DNA from: Burkholderia ubonensis
Lineage (GTDB): Bacteria > Pseudomonadota > Gammaproteobacteria > Burkholderiales > Burkholderiaceae
NCBI RefSeq assembly: GCF_902833085.1
Contig: NZ_CADFEB010000003.1
Coordinates: forward strand, 434,001-498,000
Direction of reading: 5' to 3'
Length of the DNA stretch: 64,000 nucleotides
The position numbers were made by a program, and so were the translations under genes. The notes under the pieces were generated by a model. That model worked only from the letters and a program-made list of their open reading frames with translations, was not told where the DNA came from and did no database searches. Shown here in pieces: positions 38,444-47,245 of this stretch. Every line of letters starts with the position of its first letter. The stretch's first letter is position 1.

Positions 38444-39415
38444 ATGAGCGCCCCTCATCTGAAGGACACGCCGCATGCGACCGCTCGCGAACGGCGTGCC
38501 GAAATCGACATGACCTGGCTCGACCCGCTGCGGCTCGGCATGCGCGCGGCGCGGCTCAAGCGCGACCGGGCCGCGCAATCGACGCCCGGCGTGCGCTTCT
38601 GCGAGCTGCCCGATGCGAGCATTCGCGTGCGCGTCGCGGGCGAACGGTCCAGCCAGCGGCCGACGATCGTGCTGGTATGCGATCCGCCAAGCGTGATCGA
38701 ACACTACGACCGATTGGTTTCGTTGCTCGCGCCGTCCGCGCGCGTCGTATGTTTCGAGCCCCCCGGGTTCGGCTTCTCGGTGCCGAAGCGCGGTTTCAGG
38801 TTCTCGTTCGACGCTTACCGCTCGGCGATCGAGCAGATGCTGATCGAGCTGGACGAAGGACCGTATCTGCTCGCGTTCTCGTGCGTGTGGGCGCACATCG
38901 CGTTGCAGATCGCCGCGCGAGAGCCCGAGCGGATCGCGAAACTGATGCTGTGGCAAAGCCCCGGGTGGAGCGATCAGGTCCGCTGGGCGCGCCACGTCGA
39001 CGCCCGCAAACTCCTGGCGACGCCGCTCGTCGGGCAGTTTGCCTGCGCGTTCGGCGCGCGGAAAATCGGCATCGCCTGGTTCCGGCAGGCGATGGCGAAA
39101 GACCGTTATCGCGAATTCACGCCGTTGCTGGAGACCGCGTTCGAGCAGGGCGCGTTCTGCTGCTTCGGCTCGCTCTGGCAGCATTTCTACGACCGCGCAC
39201 CGCCGGCGGTCTCGGTCCGGCAGCCGACGCTCGTCACGTGGGGCGCCGCCGACCGCACGCATCGGCACAGCGACAAGCTGTCGATTGCAGGCCAGGTGCC
39301 GCACGCCGTCTGGCATGCGTTCTTCGAGCATGCGGGACATTCGCCGGAACTCGAAGATAGTCCGGCGTTTGCGGAAGTGCTGCTGGACTGGCTGGGCACG
39401 AAGAACGCGGGGTGA
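38444..39415 (+). CDS. Alpha/beta hydrolase with degenerate nucleophile elbow
   Basis: The 323-residue protein has an alpha/beta hydrolase core. The nucleophile elbow appears as LLAFSCVWAHIAL, i.e. AFSCV where GxSxG is expected, so both flanking glycines are lost while the Ser is kept. The acid is in WGAADRTH and the histidine in HAGHSPELED. The FEPPGFGFS oxyanion-type loop is visible. It is the last gene of the lipid operon, 6 bp after the thioesterase gene. A hydrolytic or accessory binding role is possible; the changed elbow makes catalysis uncertain. No terminator was seen in the 120 bp to the convergent kinase gene. Confidence 0.75.
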   Translation: MSAPHLKDTPHATARERRAEIDMTWLDPLRLGMRAARLKRDRAAQSTPGVRFCELPDASIRVRVAGERSSQRPTIVLVCDPPSVIEHYDRLVSLLAPSARVVCFEPPGFGFSVPKRGFRFSFDAYRSAIEQMLIELDEGPYLLAFSCVWAHIALQIAAREPERIAKLMLWQSPGWSDQVRWARHVDARKLLATPLVGQFACAFGARKIGIAWFRQAMAKDRYREFTPLLETAFEQGAFCCFGSLWQHFYDRAPPAVSVRQPTLVTWGAADRTHRHSDKLSIAGQVPHAVWHAFFEHAGHSPELEDSPAFAEVLLDWLGTKNAG

Positions 39416-39535
39416 TGGTGGTCGGCTGCGCGTTAGCGCGCGATGCTCCCGGACTTACAAGCAAAAAGTGGGAGTAAAGCTGGCGCGTTGACGATATGAA
39501 CCGGAGCCAGTAGCAACGGATGAACGTTCAATACG

Positions 39536-41128
39536 TTACCGATCGTTCTGAACACGGTGCTCGACGCGCCGCAGCAGCGCGTCGAGCACCGCCATCTCGA
39601 CGGGCTTCACAAGGTGATCGTCGAAGCCCGCGCGTCCGGTGCGCACGAAGTCGGACGAACGTGCATGGCCGGACAGCGCAACGCAGGTCGTCGCGGCGAG
39701 TGCGTCGATCGTGCGCAGCTCGCGCAGCAACGTGAAGCCGTCGACCTCGGGCATCGACAGATCGAGGAACATCAGCTGTGGCACATAGTCCCGCGCGAGC
39801 GTCAGCCCGTCGGCGGCGTCGTACGCGACGCGAGGCGCATGCCCCTTTATTTGCAGCAGCACCGCGAGCGTGTCGGCCGAATCCCGGTTGTCGTCGACGA
39901 TGACGATGCGCAGCGGCGTCGCGGCCGGTTGCGCGAGCGCCGTCGGCGCGGGCATGGCGATATGCGCGATGCGCTCCGTGCGCCTGACCGGCAGCCGCAC
40001 GGTAAAGGTCGCGCCGTGACCGGGCCCGGCGCTGGCGGCCGAAATCCTGCCGCCATGCAGTTCGACGAACGACCGGCAGATCGCGAGGCCGAGGCCGAAG
40101 CCACCGGACGGATGCCGACCCGGTGCGCCCTCCTGTTCGAACATGTCGAAGATCGCTTCGAGTGCACCGGGCACGATGCCGACACCATGATCGACGATGC
40201 GAATGGCGACGACCGGCCCTTCGACCTGCGCGCCGATGTCGATCCGCCCGCCGTGCGGCGAGAATTTCGATGCGTTGTCGAGCAGGTTGTGCAGCACCTG
40301 CACGAGTCGCGCATCGTCGCCGTGCAGTACCACGGTATCGGCCGGCAGGTCGACGCGGATTCGCTGTTCGCGCGCGGCCAGTTTCGGGTGGATGCTCTCG
40401 ACGCCGCGGCACACGATGTCGCGCACGGTGATCGGGCGGTTGTCGAGTTCGACCTTGCCGGCCGCGATGCGCCCGATGTCGAGCAGGTCGTCGACGAGCC
40501 GCGTCAGTTGCCCGACCTGACGATCCACTGCGTCGCGGCATTGCTCGAGCACGGGTGCCGGATCGGGCAGGCTCAGCAGCACGCCGACCGAATGGCGCAG
40601 CGGCGCGAGATAGTTGCGCAGCTCGTGTCCGAGCATGGCGATGAACACGCTGAGCCGGTGCGTCGAAGCCTCCAGTTCCTCGAGCCGCTTGCGCTCGGTC
40701 ATGTCGCGCGTGATCTTGATGAAGCCGCAGAGCTGGTGGGTGTGATCGTGCACGGCCGTGATCGTCACGCTGGCCCAGAACAGCGAGCCATCCTTGCGCA
40801 CGCGCCAGCCTTCGTCCTCGAAGCGGCCGCGCACGGCCGCTTCGCCGAGCCCCTGCGACGGGCGGCCGGCCGCGATCGCCTCAGGCGGATAGAAGCGGGA
40901 AAAGTGGCTGCCGATGATCTCGGCGGCGCGGTAGCCCTTGATGCGTTCCGCCCCCGCATTCCACGTCGCGACGTTGCCGTACGGATCGAGCATGAAGACC
41001 GCGTAATCGGTGATCGACTCGACCACGGTCTGGAAACGGAATTCGGCGAAGCGGTGAACGAGATCGCGCGCATCGGGCAACCCGTGCGGCGGCGAACGGG
41101 AATGGGGAGCGGCGTCGTCTTTCGTCAT
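39536..41128 (-). CDS. Hybrid sensor histidine kinase with PAS and receiver domains
   Basis: The 530-residue protein reads PAS (about 25-145, YAVFMLDPYGNVATWNAGAE), HisKA with phospho-accepting His168 in MLGHELRNYLAPLR, HATPase (HNLLDNASKF as N box, DHGVGI, GGFGLGLAI) and a C-terminal receiver whose phospho-Asp is in MFLDLSMPEVDGF near residue 455. No membrane segment is seen, so it is cytoplasmic and its PAS domain may sense a soluble or redox cue. The start at 41128 begins MTKDDAAPHS; 33 extra in-frame codons upstream look non-coding. No partner regulator gene is adjacent. The output is not evident from the window. Confidence 0.9.
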   Translation of the reverse strand: MTKDDAAPHSRSPPHGLPDARDLVHRFAEFRFQTVVESITDYAVFMLDPYGNVATWNAGAERIKGYRAAEIIGSHFSRFYPPEAIAAGRPSQGLGEAAVRGRFEDEGWRVRKDGSLFWASVTITAVHDHTHQLCGFIKITRDMTERKRLEELEASTHRLSVFIAMLGHELRNYLAPLRHSVGVLLSLPDPAPVLEQCRDAVDRQVGQLTRLVDDLLDIGRIAAGKVELDNRPITVRDIVCRGVESIHPKLAAREQRIRVDLPADTVVLHGDDARLVQVLHNLLDNASKFSPHGGRIDIGAQVEGPVVAIRIVDHGVGIVPGALEAIFDMFEQEGAPGRHPSGGFGLGLAICRSFVELHGGRISAASAGPGHGATFTVRLPVRRTERIAHIAMPAPTALAQPAATPLRIVIVDDNRDSADTLAVLLQIKGHAPRVAYDAADGLTLARDYVPQLMFLDLSMPEVDGFTLLRELRTIDALAATTCVALSGHARSSDFVRTGRAGFDDHLVKPVEMAVLDALLRRVEHRVQNDR

Positions 41129-41608
41129 CGGAGCGGCAAGCCTGATGCGGGCGGAAAACGCCGCCCCGGCCGTCGCCGGGGCGCACCGGCGGCGGCAACA
41201 CGAATCGGATTGGCCCCTGATGAGCAAGGGAACTCAATTCGGCTGATCAGTGGATGAGCATCGATTGTGCCGCGCGGTCGGCAACCGGACGATCCGCGCG
41301 ACGCTCGACGAAGGCACCGGCATCGAGCCGCCGAGCGGGTCCAAAAGGTATCGACGGGCCGCACAAAAAGGGGCCGGTGGCGCGTCGTGACATCGGGTAC
41401 GCAAAAACTGCAATCGCGTTGCAGATTGGGAAGGTCGACAACGTGCCACGGTCTTGACGCGCACGGTCACGCGACGGCATGGGGCCGCCGAGGGGGCAAG
41501 GCGCGATCAAGACGCGACGTCGAAAACCGGGTGCGGGTGCATCGCGATGGCGACGAGCGCGCGCACGACAGGTACGACGCGATCGGTCATCGGGATGCGC
41601 GGGCGCAG
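41129..41608. other. 480-bp gap without a recognised gene
   Basis: Between the kinase gene and udgX no frame with a recognisable product or a convincing ribosome site was found, although short open frames exist on both strands. It should contain the kinase promoter. A few AT-rich patches around 41340-41440 stand out against the GC-rich background. No hairpin with T-run was identified. Confidence 0.4.
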
Positions 41609-42319
41609 TCACTCGCCGCGCGCAAGGCCGACGGCGCGCCGCAGCGCGTCGACCAGCGCGTGATAGGCCTGCTCGCGCGCATCTGCGCCGCGCGTGCGCA
41701 GCACGTAGGACGGGTGGTTGGCGGCGACGACCGGGCAGCCGTCGGCGGTCCGCAGCGTGGCCGATGCGCCGCGTAGCGTCGCATCGTTGTCCTGCGTCAC
41801 GGCGCGCAGCGCGGTGACGCCGAGCGCGACGATCACGCGCGGCCGGATCGCATCGATCTCGCGTTCGAGCCAGTAGCGGCACGCGTCGACTTCGCGCTGC
41901 GCGGGCGTCTTGTGCAGCCGGCGCTTGCCGCGCGGCTCCCATTTGAAATGCTTCACCGCGTTCGTCACGTAGACCGTCGCGCGCGATATGCCCGCTTCGT
42001 CGAGGGCGCGATCGAGCATATGGCCGGCCGCGCCCACGAACGGCAAGCCGGTGAGGTCTTCCCGGTCGCCCGGCTGCTCGCCGACCAGCATGATGCGTGC
42101 ATCGACGGGGCCGGCGCCCGGCACGGCTTGCGTCGCGTGCTCCCACAGCGGGCAGCGGCGGCACGCGTCGAGCGCAGCGGGCACGATCGGCGGCGGCTTG
42201 CGCGTCACGATGCGGCCGCCGATTGCGTGGCCGCTTCGCGCCCGGCGCGAGCCGGAGGCGGCGCGGCGATGGCGGACAGGCACGGTTGGTCGTGCATAAG
42301 CGGCTCCGGCGTCGGTCAT
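41609..42319 (-). CDS. udgX: UdgX-type uracil-DNA glycosylase
   Basis: The 236-residue protein has the UdgX-specific set: GEQPGDREDLTGLPFVGAAG, YVTNAVKHFKW and the insert KRRLHKTP. UdgX proteins characteristically carry KRRIH, whose His forms a covalent bond with the abasic site after uracil removal, blocking DNA synthesis less harmfully than an open abasic site. Here the His (residue 136 with this start) is kept and Ile is replaced by Leu. Cysteines of CRRCPLW and VDACRYW fit an iron-sulfur cluster. The HPSYVLR motif closes the active site. The start is not certain; GTG or ATG codons further in are possible. The gene stands alone. Confidence 0.85.
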   Translation of the reverse strand: MTDAGAAYARPTVPVRHRRAASGSRRARSGHAIGGRIVTRKPPPIVPAALDACRRCPLWEHATQAVPGAGPVDARIMLVGEQPGDREDLTGLPFVGAAGHMLDRALDEAGISRATVYVTNAVKHFKWEPRGKRRLHKTPAQREVDACRYWLEREIDAIRPRVIVALGVTALRAVTQDNDATLRGASATLRTADGCPVVAANHPSYVLRTRGADAREQAYHALVDALRRAVGLARGE

Positions 42320-42427
42320 GCGCTCGAGCACGCAGGCGGCATGCCGCCGTCGTGATGGGCGCACGGCTTGCACGGGGCGTGCGAGACGAGCGCAGCGCGC
42401 GCGCCCGCCAAGTTATGCAGCGTGCGA

Positions 42428-42922
42428 TCAGCGCGGGCCGTCGCCGCGCTCAGGATAGTTGGGCGGCACCTCGTCATCTCGCAGGCCGACGCCGAGCTCG
42501 TCGCCCACATCCCAGTAAGGCGCGCTGCCGTAATACTCGTGGATCGGGCCGGCCCATTGCGGATCGGCCATCGCCGGCCAGTGGTCCTTGTCGAACCCCG
42601 GCGCGTTGCGAACCCGCTCCGACGAGACCGACAGCAGGAAACACTTGCGCTCGGTATCGAGCGTCAGCGCGCTCCATGGAATTGCCAGCAGCTTGTCGCC
42701 GATGCCGAGGATGCCCCCGCTCGACAGCACGGCGTACGCGACGCGGCCCGAACCGACGTCGAGCATGATTTCCTTGATCTTTCCGACGTCGTCGCCGTCG
42801 GTCGTCAGGACCTTGTCTCCGTCCAGCGTGCTGGCCGCCATGACGTCGGGGCCGGGGCCGCTGGCCGTTTCGCGTCCTTTGCGGATGATCGTGGTTCGGC
42901 GGCGTTGGTCAGAGGTGTGCAT
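42428..42922 (-). CDS. PRC-barrel domain protein
   Basis: The 164-residue protein has a PRC-barrel (about 27-100: [40 protein letters not shown]). PRC-barrels bind RNA or proteins and occur in photosystem and ribosome-maturation factors; many small bacterial ones are stress related. The C-terminal third ([18 protein letters not shown]) is of unknown role. AGGAG precedes the ATG by 7-8 nt. It is followed on the same strand by nothing close and preceded by the CBS-domain gene (91 bp), with which it may be co-expressed. Confidence 0.8.
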   Translation of the reverse strand: MHTSDQRRRTTIIRKGRETASGPGPDVMAASTLDGDKVLTTDGDDVGKIKEIMLDVGSGRVAYAVLSSGGILGIGDKLLAIPWSALTLDTERKCFLLSVSSERVRNAPGFDKDHWPAMADPQWAGPIHEYYGSAPYWDVGDELGVGLRDDEVPPNYPERGDGPR

Positions 42923-43013
42923 GGTCGTTCTCCTGTCTGGTGCGCGCGGCCCCCGGGGCGGGCGATGCATCGCGCGGTTGGTAGCGGGGCAGGCGTGCGT
43001 GATGTACGCAGCG

Positions 43014-43448
43014 TCACGTCCGCTTCGGTTGCGACACGCGTTCGAGCGTGTTCGCGACTTCTTCGTGCGATGCGCCGTCGGTGCGACGCGTCGCGATGTC
43101 GCCGAGCGACAGCATGCCGACGAGCCGCTTGTCGCGATCGAGGACCGGCATGCGGCGCAATTGCGCGTCGGCCATGTAGCGCTGGATCTCGTCGAGCGCA
43201 TCGTCTTCGCAACAGAATTCGATCGGCCCGGAGGCGACTTCGCGGATGCGTGTCGCGGGCGGCTTGCCTGCGCATACTGCCCGCACCGCGACATCGCGAT
43301 CCGTCACGATGCCGACGAGCCGGCCGTCGTCGCAGACCGGCAGCGCGCCGACGTCGTAGCGCGCCATCAGTTGCGCGGCATGGCGAATCGAGTCCGACGG
43401 CGCGACGTGCACGACGTCCTTCGACATGACTTCCTTGACGCGATGCAT
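43014..43448 (-). CDS. Tandem CBS-domain protein
   Basis: The 144-residue protein consists of two CBS domains (about 6-62 and 74-130), with [20 protein letters not shown] and [20 protein letters not shown] as typical halves. CBS pairs bind adenosyl ligands (AMP, ATP, SAM) and act as energy or redox sensors; stand-alone ones can regulate partner proteins such as thioredoxins. AGGAGAG lies upstream of the ATG. It is directly upstream of the PRC-barrel gene on the same strand. Confidence 0.85.
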   Translation of the reverse strand: MHRVKEVMSKDVVHVAPSDSIRHAAQLMARYDVGALPVCDDGRLVGIVTDRDVAVRAVCAGKPPATRIREVASGPIEFCCEDDALDEIQRYMADAQLRRMPVLDRDKRLVGMLSLGDIATRRTDGASHEEVANTLERVSQPKRT

Positions 43449-43889
43449 TGCACTCTCCTCACGGATAGGTGCGTTTCAGGTGCGCAAGCGATGTGCCGTG
43501 GCGCTCGTGTAGGCACTTACGTCGACGCGGGCTTCGTTGCCGGCCTTGACTCGGGCTTCGACGAAGCGATGCGCGAGAGACGTCGCAGCGGCCATGCTGT
43601 GCAGTCGCAGCGGCGATTGCCCGCAATGTATCGATGCCGCCGCGACGGGTGGCACGCGCACGGAGCACGTGTGAGCAGGGCCGCGCGGCGCGCGCATGCC
43701 CAAAACTTACTGAGCGCTTGTAAAAAGCGGCCAGCGTGCAGCGTGCCGAATGGGGGACGCGCGCCGAAGGTCCGTGACCTGGCTCACCCGTTGACAGGTA
43801 TGGCGCTTGCATGCTGTCCGGATATCCCGCCAGCCGATACACGAGCACTGAGCCAACACTTCGACGCCAATCATCCACGGGAGGGCGAC
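43449..43889. other. 440-bp gap upstream of a small membrane protein gene
   Basis: No gene was accepted here. Open frames on both strands lack ribosome sites and recognisable motifs. It separates the divergent CBS-domain gene from the plus-strand run of small stress proteins and presumably holds both promoters. No terminator or repeat stood out. Confidence 0.4.
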
Positions 43890-44051
43890 ATGCTTCGATA
43901 CGCCGTCATTTTCTTTGTCATCGCGATCATCGCGGCGCTTTTCGGCTTCGGTGGCATTGCAGCCGGCGCGGCGGAAATCGCGAAGATCCTGTTCTATGTC
44001 TTCGTCGTGATTTTCCTGGTCACGCTGTTGCTCGGCGTGGTCCGACGATGA
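43890..44051 (+). CDS. DUF1328 (YtjA-like) small membrane protein
   Basis: This 53-residue protein is nearly all hydrophobic: [20 protein letters not shown] then a Gly-rich turn [11 protein letters not shown] and a second helix [17 protein letters not shown]. This two-helix pattern is the DUF1328/YtjA family of inner-membrane proteins. GAGGG lies 4 nt before the ATG. Function unknown; relatives are often induced by stress. It opens a series of small envelope/stress genes on the plus strand. Confidence 0.85.
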   Translation: MLRYAVIFFVIAIIAALFGFGGIAAGAAEIAKILFYVFVVIFLVTLLLGVVRR

Positions 44052-44122
44052 CGCTTCGACAGCGACGATCCGGCGCAGAGGCATGACGACATGACGTCTG
44101 CGCCCGAGAAGGAGTGTCCCCG

Positions 44123-44290
44123 ATGACGGCCCCCCATGACTCGTATCCTGCGCCCGCGGGTTCGCGGCCGGGCCGGCACGCCGGATCACGCCCGCTCGAT
44201 GCGCACCGCGTGCGGCTCGACGGCGACGCGCTGCGAACCGGTCAGGGCGTGCGGGTACGCGAACCGCGTGTGGCCGGCGCGCCGGCATAG
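44123..44290 (+). CDS. Small hypothetical protein with strong ribosome site
   Basis: A 55-residue Arg/Pro/Ala-rich protein (starts MTAPHDSYPAPAGSRPGRHA). AAGGAG lies 8 nt upstream of the ATG and the stop is 14 nt before the DUF421 start, which argues for translation. No domain is recognised. Its basic, disordered composition could suit nucleic-acid or membrane contact, but that is guesswork. It is too short for many gene finders. Confidence 0.45.
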   Translation: MTAPHDSYPAPAGSRPGRHAGSRPLDAHRVRLDGDALRTGQGVRVREPRVAGAPA

Positions 44291-44304
44291 CGGGGAGGCG
44301 GGCC

Positions 44305-44832
44305 ATGGACATCGTCGTCGCGCTGTTCGGGGAGGGGCGACTGCTTGACCCCATGCAGATGGCGGCGCGCGCGATCGCCGTGTTCTTCATCGCGCTCGTG
44401 ATGATCCGGATCGCCGGGCGCCGCGCGTTCGGACAGCGTTCGCCGTTCGACTGCGTCGTCGGCATCCTGCTCGGCGCGATGCTGAGTCGCGCGATCGCCG
44501 GCGCGTCGCCGTTCGTCGCGACGATCGCCGCGTCGTTCGCCATCGTGGTCGTGCATCGAGCGCTCGCATGGATGTGCGTGCGCTGGGCGCGTCTCGAGCG
44601 GCTCATGGTCGGCGCGGAGCGCGAGCTGTATCGCGACGGCCGCTTCAACGAAGCGCAGATGCGCGCGGCGCTCATCACGGTGACCGACGTTCAAGAGAGC
44701 GTGCGACAGTCGATTGGACAGCGCAGCCTCGCGGGCGTGTCGGCCGCGATCCTCGAGCGCAACGGGCATGTGAGCGTGATCCGGCGCAAGCTGCGCGATA
44801 GAAGAAGGGCACACCGATCGCATCCCGAGTGA
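44305..44832 (+). CDS. DUF421 (YetF-like) membrane protein
   Basis: The 175-residue protein has three N-terminal hydrophobic segments (AARAIAVFFIALVMIRIAGR, VVGILLGAMLSRAIAG, FVATIAASFAIVVVHRALAW) and a C-terminal cytosolic domain with ERELYRDGRFNEAQM, matching the DUF421/YetF family. GGGGAGG lies 7 nt before the ATG. Function unknown; members sit in the inner membrane and are often stress or sporulation related in other phyla. Confidence 0.85.
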   Translation: MDIVVALFGEGRLLDPMQMAARAIAVFFIALVMIRIAGRRAFGQRSPFDCVVGILLGAMLSRAIAGASPFVATIAASFAIVVVHRALAWMCVRWARLERLMVGAERELYRDGRFNEAQMRAALITVTDVQESVRQSIGQRSLAGVSAAILERNGHVSVIRRKLRDRRRAHRSHPE

Positions 44833-44986
44833 TCCGGAATGGCGCGATCAGCCTCGATCTCGTGCCCGTGCAGCGATGACGCCGGGCGCGATCACCTGAC
44901 GCAGCGCCGCACGCCATGGCCGCGCGTGACGGCACGGTACTTGCGCAATGCGTGGATCACTGCCTGTTTCCATGGAGGACTGCAAG

Positions 44987-45343
44987 ATGGTATTGACGAT
45001 CCGAACCCGATCCGCCGCGCGACGCGCGTTCGTGTGCACCGCGCTGGTGGCTGCAATCACCGCGTCCGGCGCGTATGCGCAGAGCGGCCAGCGCGCGAGC
45101 CCTGGCGCGCAGACGATGCCGCCATCGGCGGCTTCTTCCGCAGATCCCACCGCGCCACCACGCGTGCCGCCCGGCACCACCCCTCACCGCACGCCCGGCG
45201 ACCCGACCGGCGCTACCGGCTACGCCACACCGAACGTCCCGGGCGGCAACACCGGCGCGGGCGACGGCCGCTCGCCCGGCACCATGGGCCCCGGTGGCGG
45301 CGGAGCCGGCGGCACCGGCAGTGCCGGCTCGAGTGGTTACTGA
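44987..45343 (+). CDS. Small secreted Gly/Pro-rich protein
   Basis: The 118-residue precursor has a signal peptide (hydrophobic FVCTALVAAITASGAYAQ) and a mature part rich in Pro, Thr and Gly with runs like GPGGGGAGGTGSAG. No fold is predicted; it is likely a disordered periplasmic or cell-surface protein. GGAGG lies 8 nt before the ATG at 44987. No function can be given. Confidence 0.6.
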   Translation: MVLTIRTRSAARRAFVCTALVAAITASGAYAQSGQRASPGAQTMPPSAASSADPTAPPRVPPGTTPHRTPGDPTGATGYATPNVPGGNTGAGDGRSPGTMGPGGGGAGGTGSAGSSGY

Positions 45344-45543
45344 ACACGAACGAAACGATGGCCGGGCACCCATGCGTGTCCCGTGACGGTCCGGTCGGCT
45401 GGCCCGCGACGATGCGACCGGAATGGTGTCGGTGCCCGGGCATGCGGCTTGCGGCTTGCGGCAGAACGGCGCGCGCTTCTTCTTCGGGGGGCAGGCGTAT
45501 GCGTACCACGCGCCCGGAAGCGGTGATCACGATCGAGGTGTAT

Positions 45544-46527
45544 ATGCGCGACAGTTCCTGTCAGTCTGGCATAGCCGGCGATAGCAAATCGATGATCGAA
45601 CGCACCTGCAGCCCGGCCAGCGGCCCGGTGCGCAGAACGGCGCGGACGTTGGCCATACTGGCCGCATGCTGCCTGCCGGGCGCGGCACTGAACGCTCAAC
45701 CTGCCAACGATGCCACCGGCTTGCGCGCGATATATCGGACCCTGACGCCACAGCTCGACCACAACGCGTTTCATCGAAGGCTGTATCTCGGCTCCCGGGA
45801 ATATCCGTCGACAGTCACGGGCGAAATCTATGCAGTGATCGATTACCCGTTCGAGACCGTTCGCGATGCCCTCGATGCCCCATCGCGAGCGCTGGCGAAC
45901 TGGTGCGATGTGATGATCCTGCATCCCAACATCAAGTACTGCCATGCCTCCGACAGCAGCGGCGACAACATGCTGACGGTGAACGTCAGCAAGAAGGAAG
46001 CCGCCGAAGCACTCGACGCCACTTTCCGCATGCAATTCCGGTACGACGCGGCGGCCGCCAGCCCCGGATACTTCAAGATAAATCTCAGCGCCGACAAAGG
46101 GCCGTTGAACACCCGGGATTATCGGGTTGCCGTGGAAGCGGTGTCGCTCGGTCGCGACCGCACGTTCCTGCATCTGATCTATACGTACGGCTACGGCATG
46201 CTCGGGCGTCTCGCGATAAAAGGCTATCTTGCAACGTTCGACCGCGGCAGGGTCGGCTTCACCCGTGTCGCCAATCCGTCGTCCGCGGAGCAGGCTGAAT
46301 ATGTCGACGGGATGCGCGGCCTCGTGGAGCGCAACACCATGCGCTATTACCTGGCGATCGAGGCCTATCTCGGCGCACCAGCGGGTCAGCCCGACACGCG
46401 GCTGGAGCAACGCCTGAGCAACTGGTTCAGTGCCAGCGAGCAATATTCGCTGCAACTGCACGAGATCGACAGGCGGGACTACATGCAGATGAAACAGGAC
46501 GAGTACCACCGCCAGCAGACGAAGTAA
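45544..46527 (+). CDS. Periplasmic protein with possible SRPBCC/START-like fold, unknown role
   Basis: A 327-residue protein with a signal-like stretch near residues 33-52 (ARTLAILAACCLPGAALNAQ). The mature part has VTGEIYAVIDYPFETVRDAL and LANWCDVMILHPNIKYC, whose pattern resembles lipid- or ligand-binding SRPBCC proteins, followed by DYRVAVEAVSLGRDRTFLHL. No enzyme motif was found. Start 45544 has GAGG upstream; ATG 45592, giving a more conventional signal peptide, is an alternative. It is followed by a GMC remnant. Not recognised as a named family. Confidence 0.6.
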   Translation: MRDSSCQSGIAGDSKSMIERTCSPASGPVRRTARTLAILAACCLPGAALNAQPANDATGLRAIYRTLTPQLDHNAFHRRLYLGSREYPSTVTGEIYAVIDYPFETVRDALDAPSRALANWCDVMILHPNIKYCHASDSSGDNMLTVNVSKKEAAEALDATFRMQFRYDAAAASPGYFKINLSADKGPLNTRDYRVAVEAVSLGRDRTFLHLIYTYGYGMLGRLAIKGYLATFDRGRVGFTRVANPSSAEQAEYVDGMRGLVERNTMRYYLAIEAYLGAPAGQPDTRLEQRLSNWFSASEQYSLQLHEIDRRDYMQMKQDEYHRQQTK

Positions 46528-46565
46528 TCGTGCGGCGGGGGGCGTGATGAACCGGATTGCCGGAG

Positions 46566-46680
46566 CCGGGACATCCCGAATCTGTGGATTTGCGACGGCT
46601 CGGTATTTCCGACCGTGGGCGGCGTGAATCCGTCGCTGACGATCCAGGCGATCGCGTGCCGCAACGCCGGTACGACGATC
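46566..46680 (+). pseudogene. GMC oxidoreductase C-terminal remnant
   Basis: The plus strand reads PNLWICDGSVFPTVGGVNPS and LTIQAIACR, the C-terminal signature of GMC flavin oxidoreductases, in which the catalytic His/Asn lie in that region. No N-terminal part or start is nearby, so this is a fragment of a deleted gene. The small following genes start afterwards on the same strand. Confidence 0.7.
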
Positions 46681-46849
46681 GTCACGTTCCCGATGGTCCC
46701 GGGTAATGCGCGGCCGGGCGCTTTTTTCAAGCGATTGTCGTTTCGACCGCCGCACCGCAACGCATGCGCGGAATCCTCGCGAGGCACGGGTCGTGCTGGT
46801 GAAAACCTGTGACCCCCGGCTTTTCCGGGCATTCGTTCACGGTGCTGCC

Positions 46850-47077
46850 ATGAATTCTCGAAACCCCATGAAACCCTTGCTCAATCTCGCGGTGGCCGTT
46901 GCGTGCGGCGCGCTGGCGATGTACTTCCTCGATCCCTCGGCCGGTCGCCGCCGGCGCACGTATGTGCGCGACAGGACGATCGAGGGCAAGCGTGACGCCG
47001 TCGACTACGCACGCGCCTGCACGAAGCGCGCGGCCGATCAGGCGCGTGGCGTCGTCGCCGGATTGCGCGGCCGTTGA
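46850..47077 (+). CDS. Small membrane-anchored protein (YtxH-like)
   Basis: The 75-residue protein has one hydrophobic segment (LLNLAVAVACGALAMYFLDP) and a basic tail (GRRRRTYVRDRTIEGKRDAV). Homologues commonly sit beside BON-domain genes, as here. ATG 46850 or the in-frame ATG at 46868 may be the start. It is likely anchored in the inner membrane with its tail in the cytoplasm. Function unknown. Confidence 0.7.
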   Translation: MNSRNPMKPLLNLAVAVACGALAMYFLDPSAGRRRRTYVRDRTIEGKRDAVDYARACTKRAADQARGVVAGLRGR

Positions 47078-47245
47078 GCCGCGGAGAAAGGCGTTCGTCA
47101 GTGTGCCGAACAAATTACAACGCGTTGGATAAAAGGGCGTTCGATTGGTGTTTCCCGCGTGCATGTCGCCGCGGCTGCGCGGCACGTCATTTGCGCGACG
47201 GGTATTTCCCCGCCGGTTCTGCCGGCCTGACAAAAGGAGGTCACG

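Noticed and set aside
31865..39415. Naming the lipid operon as a caryoynencin or cepacin polyyne cluster
   Set aside because: Polyyne clusters usually have three or more desaturases and other tailoring genes; here only two plus a CFAS-like gene and an amidohydrolase.
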